A DNA stretch of 64,000 nucleotides from Sphingomonadales bacterium Ga0077531 (GTDB lineage: Bacteria; Pseudomonadota; Alphaproteobacteria; Sphingomonadales; Sphingomonadaceae). Within the stretch, counting starts at the first letter, position 1. The number at the start of each line of letters is the position of its first letter. The position numbers and the translations under genes are program-made. The notes under the pieces are model-generated. The model was given only the letters and a program-made list of their open reading frames with translations. It was not told where the DNA came from and did no database searches. Below, piece after piece: positions 57,754 through 64,000 of the stretch. The stretch spans positions 1 through 64,000 of the forward strand of contig LNED01000038.1 of NCBI GenBank assembly GCA_001464915.1, written 5' to 3'.

Positions 57754-58011
57754 GAAGCGCTTTTCTAGATAATCAGGAATGGTAACAGCATCGTCGGCAA
57801 TTTCGGTGTACGCACGCAGACGTGGCGCAATCAGCCGATAGTTCGCCCATGCACCGATAGTAAGGCCAACTGCGATCCACACGGCGCTGAAGCCTGCTAG
57901 ATAGACTGCGCCGAGCAGCCCCATCAGCATCCAGCCGCTCATGTCCGATGCCCCTGCAGATAGCGCGGCAACCGCAGGCGGAAGGTTGCGCCCACCCAGC
58001 ATGAATTCGGA
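57754..58011 (-). pseudogene. Fragment of a sodium/proline symporter (PutP-like)
   Basis: 86 codons match the early part of Put[41 protein letters not shown], and the end [12 protein letters not shown]. That is roughly residues 40-125 of a protein of about 500. Upstream the frame continues into a non-homologous stretch and downstream it becomes Arg/His-rich, so both ends are lost. It cannot encode a working transporter. Confidence 0.8.
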
Positions 58012-58127
58012 GACACTGCTGGTTGATCCGGAACCTCCCCGGCAGCTTCGATAGGCTTTTCGCCAGGAGCGGAAATTCTCTATTCGACCCCGTTGCTGAC
58101 ATAACAACACACCGATACAGCGCTCGG

Positions 58128-58514
58128 ATGGCGGCTTCTGATGTTCTCGACACCCGCGTTGTAAATGCGTTGTTACCACATGCTGCCCCGCAGGTGGGAG
58201 CAATGCCTAACAGTATGCGGTGGCTGACGAAGTTTTTCCGTCGATTATTGGGAGGTCTGTGGGTCGGCGGCAATGCAGTGCTCACCAGCACTGAATTGGT
58301 GTTTACGCCCAATGCGCTTAACTCCGCGCTTCATCAGGAGCCAGAAAAATTGCATCTGCGCATTTCGCTGGAAGACATCACAGGCGTTCAGGTGCGTTGG
58401 GGCTTCGTCACCAAAATTATCGATGTGGAGTCCCGCACGGCCACTTGGAGCCTAAGATGTTACGGGGCAGCCAAGTTTGCGGAGAGTATCGAAAGGATCC
58501 GTAGCTCTGTTTAA
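58128..58514 (+). CDS. Hypothetical protein, possible PH/GRAM-like domain
   Basis: 128 residues from the ATG at 58128. After LPHAAPQVG the protein shows a run of alternating hydrophobic strands ([56 protein letters not shown]) and a final helix ([12 protein letters not shown]), which is the outline of a PH/GRAM-like barrel. No catalytic residues are visible. I do not recognise a named family. Codon use is less biased than in the core genes. Confidence 0.6.
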   Translation: MAASDVLDTRVVNALLPHAAPQVGAMPNSMRWLTKFFRRLLGGLWVGGNAVLTSTELVFTPNALNSALHQEPEKLHLRISLEDITGVQVRWGFVTKIIDVESRTATWSLRCYGAAKFAESIERIRSSV

Positions 58515-58536
58515 TCGGGATGGCCCTTCAAGTCCG

Positions 58537-59100
58537 CTATCCACCCACTTGCGGCCATTCCCGCAAGCATGACCGCTTCCCGAAACCGGACTGGCAGCTT
58601 TCGCTCCAATTTTTGACAAAAGCGGATGTTCGGCAAGCGACCCTAAAACGGTCATTCCTTTCGGCCTCGCCAATACCACCAAAGTTGGAATTGAAGGCTG
58701 CACGCCCAAAGTAGCAGAAGCGAGAAAGCAATCATTATGACATACATCATCACTGCTGCGGCAAAGTGCCAAGTTGGCTCAGATACTAAAACATCAATGT
58801 CGAACCACGCCGAAACCTGGAGTGGCTCGCCTTCGAAGCCGCTCAAGATCCGCAATACCCAAGTAACGATCTGGAGGCATAGGATAGGTGTCAGTGCTAC
58901 CGCACTGAGCAATACAGCTCGCCTTGGCGGACCTTCAGCTTCTAGCTCTAATCGTGAAAACAACAGCATCGCGGTAGCTTAATCAACGGTCTGACGCGAT
59001 CAAGTAAGATTGTCGCCTATCCACCCAGTTGCAGTCATCAGCGGGGTGCGAGCTCGATCCCGAAAGCCGCATTGCGGCTTTCGGCGGAAGCAGACGTTCA
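58537..59100. repeat. Two related degenerate intergenic sequences
   Basis: Starting near 58537 and near 59012, two stretches share the start CTATCCACCCA.TTGC.G.CAT, then a spaced TCCCGAAA..C, then GG.GCTTTCG and GCGGA/GCAGA..GTTC. They are alignable over about 90 bases with many differences and contain no gene. The small membrane protein at 58652-58969 lies between them. They look like old members of a dispersed intergenic repeat. Confidence 0.5.
58652..58969 (-). CDS. Hypothetical two-helix membrane protein
   Basis: 105 residues with two clear hydrophobic helices (AVLLSAVALTPILCLQIVTWVL and FAAAVMMYVIMIAFSLLLLWAC), a loop rich in aromatic and acidic residues, and a short basic tail (YWRGRKE). 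No ribosome-binding site is obvious and codon use is less G+C-rich than in the core genes. It may be a real accessory gene; I do not recognise the family. Confidence 0.5.
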   Translation of the reverse strand: MLLFSRLELEAEGPPRRAVLLSAVALTPILCLQIVTWVLRILSGFEGEPLQVSAWFDIDVLVSEPTWHFAAAVMMYVIMIAFSLLLLWACSLQFQLWWYWRGRKE

Positions 59101-59251
59101 GCCTGATGATCGTGAACGGCAAACTCGGGGTTCCGAACCGCCGACGCTCAATGGCGGACCGAAAGACAGCTTTCCGCCGCTCGCCACCCAGAAGCTGCCG
59201 CTCTGCAAGCGGCCCAGTTGCAGACGTTTACACTGGTCCTCCCAGACTATG

Positions 59252-60181
59252 CTAGATGCATGCGTCCGCGATAGCGGCGATGTGGCTTAGGTCAGTGCCG
59301 CAACATCCGCCCAGGACATTGATGCCTGGAAACCGCGACCGGAGCTCTCGGTAGTCAGCCGCCAGTTCGTCGACATCGCCGCGGTCGAGTTCAGTCATCA
59401 CGTCGAGCTCGGCATGGCTGCAACGCGAAGCATTGGCTCTGAGGCCTCCGATCCGCCGCACCCAATCTCCGCCAGACGCGAGCACCGGATCGAAATGGCT
59501 CGGATGGGCGCAGTTGATCATGAAATAGGCTGAATATCCTTCAGTGGCAGCGTCGACCGCAGCAATCGCTGCGGCGAGTGTCTCACCAGTCGGTAGCCGC
59601 CCATCGGTTTCCAAGGTGAAACTGATCGCTACCGGGATCGAGAGGGCGCTAGCCGCGAGCGCTATGCCGATTGCCTCGGGGACATTAGTCATGGTGATGG
59701 CAGACACCTGATCCGCTCCGGCCGTGACGAGCTTGCCGATCTGGTGGGCGTGGTAAGCCTGCGCTTCATCGACTGCCATGATCCGTCCCGGATCATATCC
59801 ATCACCGCGCGGACCGATGCATCCGCTGATGACGATTCCAGGCAGCTCCGCGCGATATTCAGCCCGGAGTCGCTGCAGAAGGGCAATGGCCTCGCTGTTT
59901 AGCCTGTCGAGTTCGGACCCAGAGTAGCCAAGCGGCTCCGCCCAATCAGGGCTCGCGCGCCAGGTTGCACTTTCCAGCACCATTCCGCATTTCTTGCGCA
60001 CTGCAAGATCGAGAAAGCCGCGGAAATAGCGTTCAAGCGCCGTGACACCTTCGGGTGAGGCGAGCAGAGTGATGGAGGCGAACTGCGGGAGATTGATGCC
60101 GTGGTTGAACATCAGGTCCGTTTCGAGTCCCGCGTCGGTCAGAAAGACGCTGTCGAGCTGAGGAAGTCTGGCCTGGGACAA
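59252..60181 (-). CDS. Homocysteine S-methyltransferase family protein
   Basis: 309 residues. The zinc-binding cysteines are in MINCAHPSHF and VLGGCCGTD, and the N-terminus DSVFLTDAGLETDLMF resembles the family start. Members such as MmuM methylate homocysteine from S-methylmethionine or SAM, but others act on selenocysteine or unknown thiols. It follows rtcR on the same strand after 130 bases, so a link to the Rtc locus is possible but unproven. Confidence 0.87.
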   Translation of the reverse strand: MSQARLPQLDSVFLTDAGLETDLMFNHGINLPQFASITLLASPEGVTALERYFRGFLDLAVRKKCGMVLESATWRASPDWAEPLGYSGSELDRLNSEAIALLQRLRAEYRAELPGIVISGCIGPRGDGYDPGRIMAVDEAQAYHAHQIGKLVTAGADQVSAITMTNVPEAIGIALAASALSIPVAISFTLETDGRLPTGETLAAAIAAVDAATEGYSAYFMINCAHPSHFDPVLASGGDWVRRIGGLRANASRCSHAELDVMTELDRGDVDELAADYRELRSRFPGINVLGGCCGTDLSHIAAIADACI

Positions 60182-60311
60182 TGGCGCTCTCCTTACGATT
60201 GGTGAACGGCCCGGCGGTACTATAATGTATATTCTTCCGATCGTCAGCTTCCCACCCAGCTCCTGTCATTCCGAACCACTCGACGCGCGCCTGAAGCCTG
60301 CCGGACAAGCG

Positions 60312-61901
60312 CTATACTTGCAATCTGTCAAAGCTGAGGTCGAACCGCGCGAGGAATTTTCGCAGGCGGTCAGCGTCGTTGGTCGAATTGCGACGCTTGC
60401 GTGACGCGGCGAACAGAGTGCGCCCTGCTTCAGACAGGCTCGCGCTCTGGCGGCAGACCCGCACGACCTCGGCCAGTTGTGCAAGATCGAACGAGTCGAT
60501 CTCGTTGCGCTGTTCGGCCGTTAGGAGGCCGGACAACGGATCAGGCTGCTTTCCGGCTTCTGCTGACCAAAGCAATCTGAGGCGTTCAATCTCGTGATCC
60601 ACAGTTCCACGGTCGATCCTCCCCGCAGGTGCCAGGGTCGCCATTCGGGTCACGCTGGCCGAAAGATCGCGGAAGTTACCCCGCCACAAGGCCGCAACGC
60701 TGGTGGCGAAGGCGAGATAGGCTTCGCGTGCTTCCTTGTTGAACGTCACGCGCATGCCCTGCGTCACGGCGAAGGCCTCAAGCTCGTAGTCGAGGTTCGG
60801 TTCGATATCCTCGCGCCGCTCGGCGAGGCCGGGCAGGCGGAACGTCCACAGGTTGAGCCGTGCGAACAGATCCTCGCGGAACCGCCCCGCGGCCACTTCG
60901 GCAAGAAGGTCGCGGTTGGTGCCGGCGATCAGCTGGAAGCGGCTGGTCACTTCCTTGTCGGCGCCGACCGGCAGGAAGCGTCCGTCTTCGACCGCACGCA
61001 GGATCATCGCCTGCTCATCGAGGCCGAGTTCGCCGATCTCGTCGAGGAATAGCATCCCGCCATCAGCGCTGCGCAGCAGGCCGGCACGCTCGGCGACCGC
61101 GCCGGTGAAAGCCCCCTTGCGATGCCCGAATAGCGCCGACATTGCGCTGTCGCCTTTGAGGGTGGCGCAATTCACCTCAACGAAAAGACCGGACAGGCGG
61201 TGGCGGTTGGCCTTGAGTTCATGGATGCGCCGCGCCAACTGGCTCTTTCCGGCGCCTGTCGGCCCCATCAGCAGCACGGGTGCAGAGCTGCGCGAGGCGA
61301 CGTGTTCGATCTCGGCGATCATGCGGTTGAAGGCGGCGTTGCAGGTAGCGATCCCTCCCTTGAGAAACGAGGCGCTGTCTTCATGGGTTTCGGCAAAGCG
61401 GCGGGCGATGCTGTCGTAACGCGACAGGTTGAGGTCGATGGCATTCCAGGTGCCGGTCGGATCGGGCTTGCCGCGTGACGGCTGGGTTTGGAGCAGCTTG
61501 CCCGGGATGAAGCGGGCTTCCGCCAGCAGGAACAGGCATATCTGCGCGACGTGCGTGCCGGTGGTAATGTGAACGAGATAGTCTTCGACCTCTGGATCGA
61601 AATCGAAGCCCTGCGCGAAGTCGAGCAGCCCGGTATAAACTTCCTCGAAATCCCAGGCGTCGTCGAAGTGGACCTGGTGCAGTTCGACCCGCGTCTCAGG
61701 CGAGACTGAGGCGATGTCAGAGATTACGAAACGCGCAAGATCAGCGTGCCGCTCGCCATGCAGCAACACCAGCCGATCGACCCGTAGGTTGGGCTGCATG
61801 CACAAGCCAACCGTGGGGCGCCACTTGTGCCAGCGCGAGGCATCACGCTTGCTGCCGTCAAGGGTCGAGCCTAGAAATCCGATGACGGTGGTGCAGGACA
61901 T
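60312..61901 (-). CDS. rtcR: RtcR, sigma-54-dependent regulator of RNA repair
   Basis: 529 residues. The N-terminal 180 residues form the RtcR sensor domain (CARF-like, starting TTVIGFLGSTLDGSKRDASR, with VHITTGTHVAQICLFLLAE). The AAA+ domain has Walker A GPTGAGKS at 213-220, the sigma-54-contacting loop GAFTGA at 263-268, Walker B LFLDEI near 285-290 and the arginine-finger region FREDLFARLN. It activates the divergent rtcBA promoter when it senses its RNA-derived ligand. An E. coli-like arrangement. Confidence 0.95.
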   Translation of the reverse strand: MSCTTVIGFLGSTLDGSKRDASRWHKWRPTVGLCMQPNLRVDRLVLLHGERHADLARFVISDIASVSPETRVELHQVHFDDAWDFEEVYTGLLDFAQGFDFDPEVEDYLVHITTGTHVAQICLFLLAEARFIPGKLLQTQPSRGKPDPTGTWNAIDLNLSRYDSIARRFAETHEDSASFLKGGIATCNAAFNRMIAEIEHVASRSSAPVLLMGPTGAGKSQLARRIHELKANRHRLSGLFVEVNCATLKGDSAMSALFGHRKGAFTGAVAERAGLLRSADGGMLFLDEIGELGLDEQAMILRAVEDGRFLPVGADKEVTSRFQLIAGTNRDLLAEVAAGRFREDLFARLNLWTFRLPGLAERREDIEPNLDYELEAFAVTQGMRVTFNKEAREAYLAFATSVAALWRGNFRDLSASVTRMATLAPAGRIDRGTVDHEIERLRLLWSAEAGKQPDPLSGLLTAEQRNEIDSFDLAQLAEVVRVCRQSASLSEAGRTLFAASRKRRNSTNDADRLRKFLARFDLSFDRLQV

Positions 61902-61922
61902 GACGATCCTGTAAGATAAAAC

Positions 61923-61938
61923 ACGATATAATACGATA
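61923..61938. promoter_or_regulatory. Candidate upstream activator site between rtcR and rtcB
   Basis: The A+T-rich divergent region (61902-62151) holds ACGATA twice, starting at 61923 and 61933, a spacing of one helical turn. It is about 100-115 bases upstream of the sigma-54 promoter, where an activator such as RtcR would bind. This is a pattern guess, not a recognised consensus. Confidence 0.3.
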
Positions 61939-62038
61939 GAAAAAACGCAGAAACAATAAATGGGGTGCTCAACCTCGAAGGACCGAAAGCTTTTATAAAT
62001 CAGATAATTGCTTTGAATATCCTTTCAAGTCGCCACAT

Positions 62039-62054
62039 TGGCACGCTTGCTGCC
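62039..62054 (+). promoter_or_regulatory. Sigma-54 promoter of rtcBA
   Basis: The sequence TTGGCACGCTTGCTGCC (62038-62054) contains GG at 62040-62041 and GC at 62052-62053, exactly 10 bases apart, the invariant -24/-12 feature of RpoN promoters, with the full TGGCACG of the -24 box. It is about 100 bases upstream of rtcB and faces it. Together with the divergent rtcR gene this is strong support for RtcR/RpoN control. Confidence 0.88.
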
Positions 62055-62151
62055 TTAGATGTCACGCCGGGTTGGTCGAACACCCGGCAGTGACGAGGCC
62101 CGGGGTGGCTGGAATGGGCCAGCCACCCCCAAGGGACACTCGCAAAGGATT

Positions 62152-63384
62152 ATGATGATGAGCACCAGCGGATACGAACTGCACGAAGTAGAAGGCGGAT
62201 CGCCGATCAAAGCGTGGACGCGCGGCGTGCCCGTCGACGATAAGGCGCGCGCTCAGCTCGCCCGCGCGGCGCAGATGCCGTTCATCTTCAAGCATGTCGC
62301 GGCGATGCCTGACGTCCACGTTGGGATCGGTGCGACAGTAGGCTCAGTCATCCCGACCAAGGGCGCGGTGATACCGGCGGCGGTTGGCGTCGATATCGGC
62401 TGCGGCATGATGGCGGCGCGCACTTCGCTGATGGCGAGCGACCTGCCCGACAACCTTGAAGGCGTGCGCTCGGCGATCGAGCGTGCCGTCCCGCATGGTC
62501 GTTCCTCAGGACGCGGTGGGCGCGACAAGGGCGCCTGGGGCGATCCGCCGTCCGAAGTGATCGAAGGCTGGACCACGTTGGTTCGGCGTTTCGACCAGAT
62601 CGTGGCAAAATACCCGCGGCTCGAACGCACCAACCACCTCGTGCATCTTGGCACGCTCGGCACTGGCAACCACTTTATCGAATTGTGCCTTGATGAGGCG
62701 CAGCGGGTGTGGGTGATGCTTCATTCGGGCAGCCGCGGGGTGGGCAACGCGATCGGCACGTTCTTCATTGAACTGGCCAAGCAGGACATGCGCAAGTGGC
62801 ACATCAACCTGCCCGATCAGGATCTCGCCTACTTCCCCGAAGGCACGGATCACTTCGATGATTATGTCGAGGCGGTCGAATGGGCGCAAGACTTTGCGCG
62901 ATTGAACCGCCAGGTGATGATGACCCATGTCATCGCCGCTCTGCGCGGCCAGATCGCCAAACCGTTCGAGGCGCAATGCGAAGCGGTGAACTGCCACCAC
63001 AATTATGTGACGCGCGAAAACCACTTCGGCGAGAATGTGCTCGTCACCCGCAAGGGTGCGGTGCGCGCGGCCAAGGGCGTGATGGGGATCATTCCCGGTT
63101 CGATGGGAGCGAAGAGCTTCATCGTGCGCGGGCTGGGCAACCCCGATAGCTTCGACAGCTGCAGCCACGGGGCGGGTCGCATCATGTCGCGCACCGAAGC
63201 CAAGAAGCTGGTCACGCTCGACGAGCACATCGCCGACACGGCGGGTGTTGCCTGCCGCAAGGACGAAGGTGTGATCGACGAGACCCCGAAGGCCTACAAG
63301 CCGATCGAGAAAGTGATGGCCGCGCAGGCCGATCTGGTCGAGATCGTGCACACGTTGAAGCAGGTGGTGTGCGTGAAGGGTTAG
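62152..63384 (+). CDS. rtcB: RNA-splicing ligase RtcB
   Basis: 410 residues from the first of three consecutive ATGs (62152), after AAAGGA. Close to E. coli RtcB along its whole length: PFIFKHVAAMPDVHVGIGAT, VGVDIGCGM (metal-binding cysteine near 84), TGNHFIEL, HSGSRGVGN, NCHHNYV, GSMGAKSFIVRGLGN, and CSHGAGRIMSR with the histidine that is guanylylated. It joins 2',3'-cyclic phosphate or 3'-phosphate ends to 5'-OH RNA ends with GTP and manganese. Confidence 0.96.
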   Translation: MMMSTSGYELHEVEGGSPIKAWTRGVPVDDKARAQLARAAQMPFIFKHVAAMPDVHVGIGATVGSVIPTKGAVIPAAVGVDIGCGMMAARTSLMASDLPDNLEGVRSAIERAVPHGRSSGRGGRDKGAWGDPPSEVIEGWTTLVRRFDQIVAKYPRLERTNHLVHLGTLGTGNHFIELCLDEAQRVWVMLHSGSRGVGNAIGTFFIELAKQDMRKWHINLPDQDLAYFPEGTDHFDDYVEAVEWAQDFARLNRQVMMTHVIAALRGQIAKPFEAQCEAVNCHHNYVTRENHFGENVLVTRKGAVRAAKGVMGIIPGSMGAKSFIVRGLGNPDSFDSCSHGAGRIMSRTEAKKLVTLDEHIADTAGVACRKDEGVIDETPKAYKPIEKVMAAQADLVEIVHTLKQVVCVKG

Positions 63385-63425
63385 CGCCCTTCACGCCGCC
63401 ATTTGGACAAAAGAGAAGAACCGAT

Positions 63426-64000
63426 ATGATAACCATCGACGGCTCCGAAGGCGAAGGCGGCGGACAGGTGCTGCGCTATGCTTGCGCGCTTTCGCTCCTA
63501 ACCGGCGAGCCTTTCACGATCGAGAAAATCCGTGCCGGGCGCGATCAGCCAGGGCTGATGCGTCAGCACCTGACCGCGATCGAGGCCGCCTGCGTGGTCG
63601 GCGGGGCCGAGTGTGAGGGGCTGGAGCTCGGCTCCAACCGCATCGCGTTCCGCCCGGGCCGGGTGCAGCCGGGCGATTACCGCTTCGCCGTCGGCACGGC
63701 GGGATCGACCGCGCTCGTCCTCCAGACGCTGCTGGTGCCGCTGGCGCTTGCCGATGCGCCTTCGCGCCTAGTGATCGAAGGCGGCACCCATGCTTCAATG
63801 GCGCCGCCGTTTGATTTCGTGGCGCGCTGTTTCCTTCCCGTTTTCGAGCGGATGGGGCCCCGTGTCACCGCGACCATCAAGCGCCACGGCTTCTTCCCGC
63901 GGGGCGGCGGCCGGATCGAGATCGGGATCGAACCTGCGCCGCTGCGCCGGATCGAGTGCCTCGAGCGCGGCGATCAGGTCTCGCGCGGCGGAACGGTTCT
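63426..64000 (+). CDS. rtcA: RNA 3'-terminal phosphate cyclase RtcA, 3' end cut by window
   Basis: About 191 N-terminal residues are visible. The start MITIDGSEGEGGGQVLRYAC is the RtcA signature, followed by FTIEKIRAGRDQPGLMRQHL, a QPGDYRFAVGTAGSTALVLQTLL segment and KRHGFFPRGGGRIEI. It converts RNA 3'-phosphate to a 2',3'-cyclic phosphate using ATP. It lies 41 bases after rtcB in the same sigma-54-driven unit; the catalytic histidine near the C-terminus is outside the window. Confidence 0.94.
   Translation, partial: MITIDGSEGEGGGQVLRYACALSLLTGEPFTIEKIRAGRDQPGLMRQHLTAIEAACVVGGAECEGLELGSNRIAFRPGRVQPGDYRFAVGTAGSTALVLQTLLVPLALADAPSRLVIEGGTHASMAPPFDFVARCFLPVFERMGPRVTATIKRHGFFPRGGGRIEIGIEPAPLRRIECLERGDQVSRGGTV

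Noticed and set aside
59010..59290. Small plus-strand open frames before the methyltransferase end
   Set aside because: They fall in the degenerate repeat and have no plausible start signals or conserved features.

Overview
The window looks like chromosomal DNA of an alphaproteobacterium of the order Sphingomonadales, most like the Erythrobacter/Porphyrobacter group. The evidence is high G+C, very dense gene packing, and marker genes: the cell-cycle regulators TrcR (DUF1013) and SciP (DUF1153), DUF1192 and DUF3035 proteins, the proA-nadD-rsfS-rlmH-envC-ctpA block, and the pdxH/dnaJ pairing. This is inferred from protein families only; there is no rRNA gene.

Layout. 1-6177 (mostly minus): an ATP-dependent DNA ligase cut by the window start, its partner metallo-beta-lactamase-fold exonuclease, ClpA and a DUF1192 protein. 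6305-12970 (plus): quinone oxidoreductase plus GST, an LpxH-like phosphoesterase translationally coupled to a glycosyltransferase, TrcR and an acyl-CoA ligase. 12977-14558 (minus): a bactofilin with an M23 endopeptidase. 14822-21628 (plus): proA, nadD, rsfS, rlmH, envC-like, ctpA, dsbB, coq7. 21744-27514 (mostly minus): nucleotide-sugar dehydrogenase and epimerase, fabI, YihY/BrkB, a DnaJ-type protein. 27654-33231: pdxH, phzF-like, a serine hydrolase lipoprotein, a perfect parS site, mnmA, sciP and small membrane proteins. 33429-39604 (plus): a two-gene RND efflux system and a DUF445 protein. 39618-43665 (minus): a TonB-C protein, etfA, etfB, sucC. 43780-46906: a CysQ-like phosphatase, an OmpA lipoprotein, a CBS/CNNM transporter. 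47048-54692 (minus): an eight-gene run, gpmA-purE-purK-folA-ribF-ileS-lspA-DUF3035, in which each junction is an overlap of 1, 4 or 8 bases.

From the tRNA-Thr(GGT) gene at 55094 onward the character changes. Codon use is looser, spacing is larger, and there are fragments of an HlyD-type adaptor and a PutP symporter, unknown small genes and degenerate repeats. The end holds an RNA-repair locus: rtcR on minus, divergent from rtcB and rtcA on plus, with a sigma-54 promoter before rtcB. This stretch looks like an accessory block beside a tRNA gene.

The most notable unexplained structure is a family of four dispersed elements of about 100-120 bp (17340, 21626, 44593 and 46948). Each can fold into four successive hairpins. 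Stem sequences differ between copies yet stay paired, while the linkers are conserved. Every copy begins at, or 2 bases after, the stop codon of a gene and points the same way relative to it. I do not recognise it as a named family. A 33-bp tandem triplication next to the tRNA gene and a probable LiuR-type palindrome upstream of etfB are also reported.
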